Assembly: GCA_020845495.1 (NCBI GenBank) | Contig: JADLFM010000147.1 | Span: forward strand, 1 to 16,504 | Length of the DNA: 16,504 bases | DNA from: Chloroflexota bacterium | GTDB taxonomy: Bacteria > Chloroflexota > UBA6077 > JACCZL01 | Direction: 5' to 3' | Shown here: piece after piece, positions 7,879 through 15,174 of the stretch | Layout of the letters: each line of letters opens with the position of its first letter | Position numbering within the stretch: position 1 is the first letter of the stretch | Notes under the pieces: generated by a model | Told to the model about the DNA's origin: nothing | Seen by the model: only the letters and a program-made list of their open reading frames with translations | Database searches by the model: none | Program-made: the position numbers and the translations under genes

Positions 7879-8706
7879 TCAGTTGACCGACATCCGTCGA
7901 CGTCGAACGTCCACCTGTCGTCGGTCCTCCGCGAGCTGGCGGTCGAGCACAAGCCACAGGTGCAAGAGCTCTCGAATCGCTCGGATGATGACGCGCGGCT
8001 TCGCGCCGGTAGCGCTGCCGGTCGTGCGGGGAAAATGCGTGACCGGCAACTCGACGATGCGGAAGCCGAGTCGGCGAGCCTTCACCAGCAGTTCCGCGCT
8101 AAACGTGGCCCCACGGGATTGGACCTCCATGCTCTGCCATACCTCACGGCGGAACAACTTGAACGCGCAATCGACGTCGCGAGCGGTGTAGCCAAACAGA
8201 CCGTTGATGAGCAGCTTCCAGCCCCAGGCATTCAAGCGCCGAATGGGAGGATCGGCACGTTGGCGGCGCCAGCCGATAACGAGATCCGTCTCGGCGTCCA
8301 TACGTGGGATGAAGCTGGCGGCCTCTCGGACATCGAATTGCTTGTCGCCATCGGTCAGGAAGATCAGGTCCATGCTGGCCGCGCCGAAGCCGCTGGCTAC
8401 TGCGGCGCCGTACCCTCGATTGCGCTCGTGCTGGACTATCCGAAGGCGGATGCTCGCATCTTCTGCGAGGCGTGCGAGGACGGCGCCGGTGCCGTCGATC
8501 GAGCCGTCATCGACGACGATCACCTCGAAACCGTCGGCGATCTTACCGAGCGCATCCGCGACATGCCGCACCGTGCACCCGATGACAGCCTCTTCGTTGT
8601 AGGCGGGCAGCACGGCCGAAATACGTACGCTGCGCGGTGGCAAGGGCGTTCGTGGACTCGAGTGCCAGAAGGCCGGACCTGGGGCGGCGTGGATGACGCG
8701 AGCCAT
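7879..8706 (-). CDS. Family 2 glycosyltransferase (DPM1-like)
   Basis: This is a cytoplasmic-face GT2 enzyme of 275 residues that transfers a sugar from a nucleotide donor, probably to a polyprenyl phosphate or growing glycan. The GT-A fold signatures are clear: AVLPAYNEE (31-39), the nucleotide-binding VIVVDDGSIDGTG (62-74), RNRGYGAAVASGF (96-108), and the metal-binding DxD in TDGDKQF (D119, D121). DVDCAFKLFRREVW (177-190) corresponds to the acceptor-loop region of dolichyl-phosphate mannosyltransferase-like enzymes. No C-terminal membrane helices are seen, so it resembles the soluble DPM1/polyprenol-phosphate sugar synthases rather than the GtrB type. The start ATG at 8706 has AGGAAG upstream. 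It is the last gene of the minus-strand series, 208 nt after the secreted CGxWPTFVGGG protein. Donor and acceptor cannot be assigned. Confidence 0.9.
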   Translation of the reverse strand: MARVIHAAPGPAFWHSSPRTPLPPRSVRISAVLPAYNEEAVIGCTVRHVADALGKIADGFEVIVVDDGSIDGTGAVLARLAEDASIRLRIVQHERNRGYGAAVASGFGAASMDLIFLTDGDKQFDVREAASFIPRMDAETDLVIGWRRQRADPPIRRLNAWGWKLLINGLFGYTARDVDCAFKLFRREVWQSMEVQSRGATFSAELLVKARRLGFRIVELPVTHFPRTTGSATGAKPRVIIRAIRELLHLWLVLDRQLAEDRRQVDVRRRRMSVN

Positions 8707-8914
8707 GAGCGATTCTTCCTTTCTGCCGCCTCGTCACGGCCGACGTGGCAGAGCGCAGTAGGGCGCTTGATGGAAGAGATGCAGTGCGCGTGGGCAAGCG
8801 GGCCAGAACCGGCAATCGCGAGGAGTGCCGGTGCGCATCGCGGCGCCAGGCCTCATGGAGCAACCCAGGACGCGTCTATCTCGGGCCGCGCCTGCTACCC
8901 GACCGGCATTCCTG

Positions 8915-10510
8915 TCAGTTGGGGATCTGGACACCAGTCGTGGGAAACGTCTTCTGCACAGCATTCCCGGGGAACGCGACCTGAGTCATCGTGGGTGCGA
9001 TGTACTGTTCGAGGCAGACGTTTGCGTAGGTCGTCCCAAACCTGGTGCTCGTGCCGGAGCAGCGGGTATCGGTCGGCCCGCCGACGATCTCACCGAACTG
9101 GGTTGCCCAGAAGCGGCCGGTCGGATGCTGTCGGCCAGGTGACGACGAGGAATACCATGCCGCCTCCAGCCGTCGCAGCCCCCCGAGACTCGGGCCGCCC
9201 GGCGGAAGGCGCCACTGGGCCATGTCCTGCTCATTATTTTCGCCAGGGTAGAACAGTGAGTTGACGTTGCAGATCGTCCAGCCGAAATCCCAACTCCAGG
9301 ACGCCGTGAGGCCGTACCACTGCTCGCAGCGGATATCGGCGTCCCAGCTTGCCCGATCCACGACGAGCATGAGGGGTCGACGTCCCGGGTCACCCAGACT
9401 ACGCGGGATGCGGTCCGCCACCGGGTCGCCCGTGTTGAACCAGCCCTGCCAATGCGATACGCCGCCAGCGGCATCGCGGGTCCAGACATCGTACGAGTGG
9501 TAGCGTGCCGAGCGGTCGAGGACATTCGATGCTGCGTGAATGCGGAAATAGATGTCGACGCCGCTGAAGCGGGCCAGAAAGGCCTTCATCGCCGCGTGCT
9601 TGGTGGTGTTCTCGCGTGCCGTGGTGTTGAACGGGCCGCTGAACGACACGGTGTAGCCAGCATCGCCGATCCACGACGGTGGCGGATCGCCATGCTCGTG
9701 GCCGGCCGTGCATCCGTTGATGACTGGTGGGTGCCAGGCATCCATGGCTTCGCCGCATGCGCCTACTGCGGGTGGTGTCGGCACCGGTGTCGGCTGTGGC
9801 GTCGCCGGCGGATTCGGCTGCTCTCCAAACTGGGACGACCCGCCACCCACGAACGTTGGCCACCCGCCACAGTCGTCTGAGACGATCAGGGGGATGGTGA
9901 CCGAGCCGCTGGTACCCGTCCGGCGAATCAGCAGGCTGACACTCGACGGTCGATCCGGGAGTGCCACGGAACTGTTACTCGGGAGGGCAATGCGGTCGCG
10001 GAGGTCGACGACACCGTTGGCGGCGCTGCCGATCCGAATGCTCGTCAGTCGGTTGTTTGGGACGGCTGCGGAAGTGCCGGCGGCAATCGTCGCACGGAGC
10101 CCACCAGCTTCACGGATCACCGACACCGACACGCGTGGCCGATCTGAGCACGTCGCCGCGATTGAGCCGTTCTCGTCCGAAGGATTCCTGGCCCCCATGG
10201 CGGCGGAAACGGTGCTTGCCAGCGGTGCGCTGGACACTGGAACGTTCGCCGCCGACGTGCTGGCGGCCGCTTCACTGACGGTCAGGGCCGCGCCGAGCCC
10301 ATACCCGAACGCCCGGAAACCAACGCTCAGCGCCCCGACCACAACCAGGGCGCCAACGAACGTGCCAATCGAACGCCACTGAGGTCTCCTCACCGATACG
10401 AGGCGCATCACCCGCGTGCCTGTCTCTGTCACTGGCGGGAGAACTGAATGTCGATCCTGTACTACACGCTCCGGCATCCTTGCCTCCGCGCGCCTGAAAC
10501 GCGCCATCAT
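8915..10510 (-). CDS. Exported protein: CGxWPTFVGGG domain plus GHEHGD-type C-terminal domain
   Basis: This is a 531-residue membrane-anchored or secreted protein of unknown function. A basic N-terminus precedes one hydrophobic segment at about 48-69 (signal anchor), then a low-complexity Ala/Ser stretch. Residues 121-228 are the second copy of the two-cysteine domain (C121; C214 in DDCGGWPTFVGGG). A proline/threonine linker (TPQPTPVPTPP, 237-247) leads to a large C-terminal domain, about 250-531. That domain starts with WHPPVINGCTAGHEHGDPPP, and has further conserved-looking His/Trp/Cys segments (YFRIHAASNVLD, ARYHSYDVW, HWQGWFNTGDPVADR). The GHEHGD motif and other histidines could bind metal, but this is inference. 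The ATG at 10510 overlaps the stop of the preceding gene (ATGA), indicating translational coupling. A downstream start such as the ATG at residue 35 would keep the anchor. I know of no characterised homologue. Confidence 0.85.
   Translation of the reverse strand: MMARFRRAEARMPERVVQDRHSVLPPVTETGTRVMRLVSVRRPQWRSIGTFVGALVVVGALSVGFRAFGYGLGAALTVSEAAASTSAANVPVSSAPLASTVSAAMGARNPSDENGSIAATCSDRPRVSVSVIREAGGLRATIAAGTSAAVPNNRLTSIRIGSAANGVVDLRDRIALPSNSSVALPDRPSSVSLLIRRTGTSGSVTIPLIVSDDCGGWPTFVGGGSSQFGEQPNPPATPQPTPVPTPPAVGACGEAMDAWHPPVINGCTAGHEHGDPPPSWIGDAGYTVSFSGPFNTTARENTTKHAAMKAFLARFSGVDIYFRIHAASNVLDRSARYHSYDVWTRDAAGGVSHWQGWFNTGDPVADRIPRSLGDPGRRPLMLVVDRASWDADIRCEQWYGLTASWSWDFGWTICNVNSLFYPGENNEQDMAQWRLPPGGPSLGGLRRLEAAWYSSSSPGRQHPTGRFWATQFGEIVGGPTDTRCSGTSTRFGTTYANVCLEQYIAPTMTQVAFPGNAVQKTFPTTGVQIPN
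9827..10150 (-). other. Copy B of the two-cysteine CGxWPTFVGGG domain
   Basis: Residues 121-228 of the 531-residue exported protein run from CSDRPRVSVSV to SDDCGGWPTFVGGGSSQF. The segment aligns with copy A (4017-4331). Shared features are the initial C-x-x-RP-x-V, a G-L strand, an N-rich turn, SG-x-x-T before the last strand, and D-x-CG-x-WPTFVGGG ending in F. Here the domain is internal and followed by a Pro-rich linker, not C-terminal. Confidence 0.7.
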
Positions 10511-11550
10511 CGTTCTGTGAGCGTCTGACGGGCGCGGCGCGCTGCCGCCTGGCTCAAGAGACCCGCGAATCGTCCGTCAGGATTGTCGAACAGCCAGACA
10601 TGGAGAGCCTCCAGCCCCGGTAGTGACGGCGTGCTCCCCAAAGGGCATCCCCAGGTTGGATCGAGCAAGCCGGCGAGCCGGTCATTCTCGTCAAGGCAGA
10701 GCCCGGGATGCGGGTACCAGAGCGTCAACCCACCGCCGATCCTGGGGCCTTCGCCGGTAGGCGCAAGGAAGGCGGCTCCGAGTGGGCCGAGCGCGCCACC
10801 CGCTCCTGCGAAATACACCAGCACGTGAGGTCGGTCCGGTTCGAGCCAGGTTCGGTCCCGCTGAAGATCGACGTCGTACAGGCGCACCAGGGGCCCGGTC
10901 GGCGTAGCTGGGCCAACAGCCACATATCCAGATCGGCGAGCGTCGTCGACGGTGGCGTAGAGGTGGAGCACGGCCTCACGGACCGCACCGGCGAATGCGT
11001 CGGCATCGGCCTGTTGTACCGACGTCACGATCAAGTCAGTTTCGGCCAGGTGCGCGCGGTGGACGGCGAGCGCGCCCGATGCTGGGAGGTCGACGTCACC
11101 AGCGGTATCGGCTGACCGTGCATGCTCTTCGTGGCCGGCTGCCACGTGGAAGGATGTCTGGGTCTGAGCGTCGGGGGCCTCCGTATCGGCCAGGAGGTGC
11201 CGGGGTGACGTGAGCGGCGGGACAGATGAGGACGGCCCAGTCAGCGTGACATCGCCGAGCCACCATCCCACGCTCACGGCGCTTGCCCACAGCAGCAACG
11301 GGATCACGCGTGCCGCGCGGTACCGCCAGCAGCCGATCTGGCGAACTGAAGCGCCGAGGGCATTCCGGGTTGCCGTGGCCAGCCAGGTGACGATGCCTGG
11401 GACGCGCCCCGGACCACTCAGACACGCTTGCTCGCGGCTGAGATTGGGGTCATAGCACCACGCGCCCCTGACTTCTGCGCCGACGGCTCGGTGCCCACCG
11501 ACCCGCTCTGCGATGTCGCGCATGCCCTCCTGCCTGAGTCGAGAATTCAT
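10507..11550 (-). CDS. Membrane-anchored protein of unknown function, coupled to the next gene
   Basis: The product has up to 347 residues. One transmembrane segment at about 82-98 (VIPLLLWASAVSVGWWL) follows a basic region, so the C-terminal ~245 residues should face outside. After a low-complexity stretch, residues about 185-335 look like a folded domain. Its most distinctive parts are GGGLTLWYPHPGLCLDE (272-288, C285), a second cysteine in WGCPLG (C302), and LHVWLFDNPDGRFAG (316-330). These Trp/His/Cys blocks resemble, from memory, a family of uncharacterised archaeal and bacterial extracytoplasmic proteins; I cannot name it. The start is uncertain: the ATG at 11550 has no clear ribosome-binding site, while the ATG at 11523 has AGGAGG only two bases upstream. 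The stop overlaps the next ATG by four bases, so the two exported proteins are probably made together. Confidence 0.75.
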   Translation of the reverse strand: MNSRLRQEGMRDIAERVGGHRAVGAEVRGAWCYDPNLSREQACLSGPGRVPGIVTWLATATRNALGASVRQIGCWRYRAARVIPLLLWASAVSVGWWLGDVTLTGPSSSVPPLTSPRHLLADTEAPDAQTQTSFHVAAGHEEHARSADTAGDVDLPASGALAVHRAHLAETDLIVTSVQQADADAFAGAVREAVLHLYATVDDARRSGYVAVGPATPTGPLVRLYDVDLQRDRTWLEPDRPHVLVYFAGAGGALGPLGAAFLAPTGEGPRIGGGLTLWYPHPGLCLDENDRLAGLLDPTWGCPLGSTPSLPGLEALHVWLFDNPDGRFAGLLSQAAARRARQTLTER

Positions 11551-12000
11551 CCAATATGCGCGGTATTCTTGGATCAGTCACGATTTCAGAGCGCTCGAAT
11601 GCCGCCATTTTAGGTAGACTTTGCGAGTGCTTCGGACCCGTTTCGTATGCTCGTGCGTCTTACGATTTCGGTGAATAGCAGGGGGCAGAATGCGCGTGAA
11701 CGCGCTCTCGGCTCACGTCGACGTCAGCACAGCGCACCCCGATCGGGGCGTGGTTTGGCCTGGCGTTCGTCGCGTCACTGCAATGAGAACGGTCGGATGC
11801 TGAGGTGGCCTCCGCCTGTGCGGCGCGCAGCGCGTACACCACCCGAAACGCCGCCGGTGACGAGACCTACCGCATCCGCCAGAGCCGGGCGCCATGAGGC
11901 ACAAGTAGCCATCATTCACCTGTTCGAGGCACCCGAGACGCCACGCTGAAGGGTCTGGTACGTGAACCAGAGCGCCAGCGCCTCAACCACCTGTGTGCTC
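11551..12000. other. Intergenic region upstream of the membrane-anchored gene
   Basis: I find no supported gene. Short frames on both strands lack motifs and ribosome-binding sites. The AT-rich part at about 11570-11650 could hold the promoter of the 11550 gene (for example TAAAAT on the minus strand near 11611-11616), but no paired -35 box is convincing. Together with the IS630-type relic next to it, this looks like a rearranged scar. Confidence 0.4.
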
Positions 12001-12618
12001 TCAGGGGGGATCGATCGATCGCGGGCACTCGTCCACGCCACTGCTACGTGAGGCAGGCTCCATACACGCTTGGCCCGCGGATGGGTGCTGCGTTACATCT
12101 GTCGCGCGCCAGCCTCCGTCAGCACGCCATGAGTACCCTGCGTCCTTCAGCACTCGAAGGATTGTCGACGTGCTGACCATCGGTAAGCCGTCAGGCGCTA
12201 TCCGCAAAGCACGCCGTAAGGACCCCAGCGACCAGACCGAAGTTCCGTCCTTCTCAGGATCGGGCGGGCGGCCGAATTCGCGGAGGATTCGTTCGCGCTC
12301 TGCTGTTCGATACCGAACGGGCGGTCCGCCTCCGTGACGCGGGCTCAGCGCCCCAACGCCCTCAGCATTGAAGCGTGCGATCAGGTGAGCTACGGCGTCG
12401 CCTGAGCGGCGGTCGAGACGTCTGGCAGCTTCTGCGAAGGTGGCGCCGGCGTCGACAGCCAGTAGCGCTCGTGCACGCGCCACCCGGTCCGCGCGCTGAT
12501 TCCTCGCTCGGGCCACCCGTTGCAGCAGTGCGCGCTCGTCGTCGGTCAACGGCCGCAAGGGTGTCTTTTGTGGATACGGCACGCCAGCGTCCCACTGCCC
12601 CGTCGGTAGGTGGGGCAT
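12001..12618 (-). pseudogene. Truncated IS630-type transposase (N-terminal part only)
   Basis: The readable product, from an ATG at 12618 (frame open upstream to 12684), is about 205 residues. It contains [20 protein letters not shown] and the helix-turn-helix [20 protein letters not shown] near 61-80. It continues with [22 protein letters not shown] and then the winged-helix part ending DAGYSW at about 159-164. This is the typical DNA-binding N-terminus of IS630-family transposases. In intact members a DDE catalytic domain of roughly 180 residues follows. Here the frame drifts into unrelated sequence after about residue 175 and stops at 12001 with no DDE motifs, so the protein is truncated and inactive. 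No terminal inverted repeats or target duplication were found. It sits between two members of the minus-strand envelope gene series. Confidence 0.75.
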
Positions 12619-13143
12619 CCCCGAACTCGAGGCTTGCTCCAGGGAATGGCCGTTCCCACAGCAACGCCAGGCGCACGATCTCACAGCCAGTGCTGGCCAA
12701 CTCGCTGTCTACCCGGCACTGTCCAGGCTCCCGCATCTACCCACGTGTGATGCACGGGTTGTGGGCAATGGTACGGTCCCCGCGCGATCGGGCCAGGAAA
12801 GCCGACATGGGTATCATGCCGCTCACCGTCCCCGACGGCGGTGAAGCGCAGCGGGAGCACCTCCAGCCCGCGGATTCCACCGGCGTCAGTGCCAACACTG
12901 CCCGCTGCGATGGAATGGTCCACGCGCTACACTGCGATCGACCTGCGTACCGCCGTTGGCCCGACGGGTCAGGTGAGTCCTCACAGGGGTGGTCTGGCAG
13001 GACGTCATGCCCGTCTCTCGCCCATCGCCCATACCCGAGGCTGCGAGCGCGTAGACGCTGACTGTGCTGGCTGCACGGCCGGCCTGCTCGTGCCTCAGGT
13101 GCCGCGTGTCTCTCGGTACCATGTCGGCCAGACTGCCTGCGGA
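12619..13143. other. Intergenic scar between SIS isomerase and IS630 relic
   Basis: I find no supported gene in this ~0.5-kb stretch. Several overlapping open frames exist on both strands, but none has a recognisable motif, natural-looking composition or good ribosome-binding site. It may include decayed insertion-sequence or former operon DNA. Confidence 0.4.
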
Positions 13144-13806
13144 TCACTCAACGTCCAACGACGGAATGGCGTCGTCAAGCAGGCGACTGACGTTGTCGCG
13201 GTGCTCGCGCTCCAGGGCGCTCCGGATGACGGCGGTAAGGGCATGCCCGATGGCTGAGTGCACGTCCTCGGCCAGCCCGTAGTGTCGGCACGGAATATGA
13301 ATCGGGATCTCGGCGAGGTTGAGTGCGGCGCCGCCGTCGAACCCGAGCAGAGCGATGGTCCGGGCGCCCAGACGGCCGGCCGTCGTCAGGCCGCGTACGA
13401 CGTTGGGAGAGTTCCCGCTGGCACTGATGCCGACCACCACATCGCCGGGCTCCACCAGAGCCTCGAGTAGGCGCGGGAAGGTATCAGCGTAGGCGCTATC
13501 GTTGCTCCAGGCCGTCATAAGCGGCGTGTTGTCTGCCAATGCGAACGCGCGAAACGGCCTGAATCCGGGCACCTGCGCCGTTTTCACGAGGTCACACACG
13601 AAGTGGCTGGCCGTGGCTGCGCTGCCACCGTTGCCGAACACGTAGACGCGGCGGCCAGCCTCACGCGCCCCGAGGAGCGTCGCGGTCGCGCGGGCAAGCT
13701 GTTCGCCAGGCACGCGAAGCAGCACCTGGGAAAGCTCTTCCAGATAGGTCGTAGCATCGTAGGTTGTGGTGTCTGCGTCGAGTCGCGGCACATCGACGTG
13801 GTGCAT
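13144..13806 (-). CDS. SIS-domain sugar-phosphate isomerase (GmhA/DiaA-like)
   Basis: This is a cytoplasmic protein of 220 residues with the sugar-isomerase (SIS) fold. The phosphosugar-binding loop VYVFGNGGSAATASHF lies at 54-69. The second SIS motif ISASGNSPNVV is at 127-137. A late EDVHSAIGHAL (180-190) supplies a Glu and a His at positions used by sedoheptulose-7-phosphate isomerase (GmhA). In GmhA the helix after the first loop normally carries a catalytic Glu; here the matching residue appears to be Asp (D72 in VCDLVK). Heptose isomerisation is therefore possible but not certain. The ATG at 13806 is chosen because GGAG lies seven bases upstream; an in-frame TTG at 13818 is less likely. 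The gene follows the NusG-like gene on the same strand after a 99-nt gap containing a large hairpin. A role in making a sugar for a surface glycan fits the context. Confidence 0.85.
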   Translation of the reverse strand: MHHVDVPRLDADTTTYDATTYLEELSQVLLRVPGEQLARATATLLGAREAGRRVYVFGNGGSAATASHFVCDLVKTAQVPGFRPFRAFALADNTPLMTAWSNDSAYADTFPRLLEALVEPGDVVVGISASGNSPNVVRGLTTAGRLGARTIALLGFDGGAALNLAEIPIHIPCRHYGLAEDVHSAIGHALTAVIRSALEREHRDNVSRLLDDAIPSLDVE

Positions 13807-13830
13807 GGTCGACTCCAAGAGGGAGTGAAT

Positions 13831-13875
13831 CGCCCCCGTGCCGAGGAGCCAGAGGCTCGAGCGGGCACGGGGGCG
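13831..13875. promoter_or_regulatory. Long GC-rich two-tier hairpin between NusG-like and SIS genes
   Basis: A perfect 12-bp inverted repeat (CGCCCCCGTGCC at 13831-13842 and its complement at 13864-13875) encloses an inner hairpin, GAGCC-AGA-GGCTC, at 13846-13858. It fills most of the 99-nt gap. No T-tract follows on the minus strand. It may therefore be an RNA-stability element, a pause or attenuation site, or a Rho-independent-like structure controlled by the adjacent antiterminator. It stops 24 bp before the start of the SIS gene. Confidence 0.6.
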
Positions 13876-13905
13876 GCGGCCAGCAAGGTGCGCTGGGTGG
13901 GCGAG

Positions 13906-14433
13906 TTAGACGGCGACCGGGCGAGGCTCGGCGTCTGTCGTCGACAGTTTGAGCAATCCGACGTGAATCTCGACCGGAACGAGCCGCTCGACGAGCTCGA
14001 GGAGAACCCTGACGCGCCCACGCGCCGACAGCCAGCCGTCGAAGACCGCCTCGAGGCCGGCGAACGGTCCCCGATCGATGACGACAATCTCGCCAGGCTT
14101 GAACGGCGGTCGATGGGTCTCACCCTTGCCGCGAAGGAGGCCGGTGCGAATGCTCTCGACCAGTTCATCCGGCACTGGAGTCGGATCCCCGCCGCCACCG
14201 AGAAAATACGCGATCCCGGGAGCCGATCGCGCCGTCAGCCACTCGCTCTCTGTCGCGTCGAGGCGGGCGAACAGATAGCCTGGAAAGAGTGGCTCGTACA
14301 CGGCCACTCGTGGTGCTGACCGATGCGCCGCCGGCAGAATCGGAAGATAGGTTTCGATGCCCCGCTGCTCGAGGACCGCGGCCGTCGTAACTTCGCGCCG
14401 AACCTTCGTCCTCGCCACATACCACCGCTGCAT
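13906..14433 (-). CDS. NusG-family specialised transcription elongation factor (RfaH/LoaP/UpxY-like)
   Basis: The 175-residue product has an N-terminal NGN domain (about 2-97) and a C-terminal KOW domain (about 112-162). The NGN signature is MQRWYVARTKVRREVTTAAV, then GIETYLPI and PLFPGYLFARLD (48-59). The KOW core is FKPGEIVVIDRGPFAGLEAVF (111-131). NusG paralogues bind the RNA polymerase clamp and suppress pausing or termination, often only on long polysaccharide operons. Housekeeping NusG usually sits by secE and rplK; this gene instead heads a minus-strand series containing a sugar isomerase, a glycosyltransferase and exported proteins, so a specialised paralogue is the better call. The ATG at 14433 has GAGGGG seven bases upstream; an ATG at 14448 is an alternative. 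I did not identify an ops-like recruitment sequence. Confidence 0.88.
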   Translation of the reverse strand: MQRWYVARTKVRREVTTAAVLEQRGIETYLPILPAAHRSAPRVAVYEPLFPGYLFARLDATESEWLTARSAPGIAYFLGGGGDPTPVPDELVESIRTGLLRGKGETHRPPFKPGEIVVIDRGPFAGLEAVFDGWLSARGRVRVLLELVERLVPVEIHVGLLKLSTTDAEPRPVAV

Positions 14434-15076
14434 GAGCCAGCCCCTCATACCATTGAGCGGATATCAGCGGCGCTCGTTCGAAGCACTCCGCTGCTGCCTC
14501 CGCTCACTCAATGCCTTGCAGCATCTCGCACGCACCCCGAGATGAGGTGAGGCAGGGATTGGCTGGCGAAACGTCTCAGCGCCGGGCAACATCTGCGCGT
14601 CTCGGAGGACGGATCCGCGAGGTACCATCGCTACCCTGCGTCGAACTGTTCGCAGATCCAGGCTATTGTAGATGTCCGAGAGCTTTGCTATAGTCGCCAC
14701 GGGCAGAGCCGGCACGCCAGCCCGCTGCCCACAGGAGCCTGGGTGGGTACCAGCCATCCAGGCTCTCGCCTCGTCGGGGTATTCCAACGCTGTCAGGAGC
14801 GTCGTACCTCGTCGTCACCCCCAACGGTCAACTTACCCGAGCGCACATCCCCCGCCTGGGTAAGGACCATCAACAACTACGAATCTGCACGCGCGCACAA
14901 CCGCCGTCGAGCGACGAATCCGGACACGCTACCGCAGCGTCCGGGAGTCTGCTGCGCCTGGGAATTCCCTCGCCCTGGGTCGCCGATCCGCTGAACGCTT
15001 ATGGCGCAGCGACCAGAACATGAGTCGTATTGTCGCGTCAGAGTACACCGAATGGAGCGGGCTGTCAAGTAGGCAA
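14434..15076. other. Intergenic region upstream of the NusG-like gene
   Basis: No supported gene is seen. This should be the leader and promoter region for the minus-strand series. A minus-strand TACAAT (14670-14665) is a possible -10 box without a good -35 box. On the plus strand TTGTAG (14666-14671), a 17-nt spacer and TATAGT (14689-14694) make a promoter-like pair over the same bases, but no plus-strand gene follows closely. A minus-strand frame at 14464-14787 starts with TTG and has no recognisable motif, so it is not called. Confidence 0.4.
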
Positions 15077-15086
15077 GCTCGCACGG
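15077..15086. repeat. Target-site duplication, left copy
   Basis: GCTCGCACGG immediately precedes the left inverted repeat of the ISAs1-type element and is identical to 16369-16378. A 10-bp duplication is in the range known for this family. Confidence 0.93.
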
Positions 15087-15104
15087 CAGGGCTATCGCAT
15101 AACC
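15087..15104 (+). repeat. Left terminal inverted repeat of the ISAs1-type element
   Basis: CAGGGCTATCGCATAACC matches the reverse complement of 16351-16368 at 17 of 18 positions; only position 15 differs (A versus T). It defines the left end of the element. Confidence 0.93.
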
Positions 15105-15174
15105 TTTTGTCAAGTGCGGTCAGTGGAGGAGATACTGCGGGCGTGTGGCTCGGTTGGGGCCACGGGGGTCGGCC

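Noticed and set aside
7837..9264. Plus-strand open frame of 475 codons
   Set aside because: It lies antisense to the glycosyltransferase and exported-protein genes, which have clear domains. The product shows no motif.
11916..12040. Short minus-strand frame reading STQVVEALALWFTYQTLQR downstream of the IS630 relic
   Set aside because: It looks protein-like for about 25 residues and could be a frameshifted transposase remnant, but it does not match IS630 C-terminal motifs I know and has no start.
12375..13061. Plus-strand frame of 228 codons
   Set aside because: It is antisense to the IS630-type relic and continues into motif-free DNA, with an Arg-rich product.
14464..14787. Minus-strand frame of 107 codons just upstream of the NusG-like gene
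   Set aside because: It has a TTG start, no ribosome-binding site and no recognisable motif, and the region is expected to be leader/promoter DNA.
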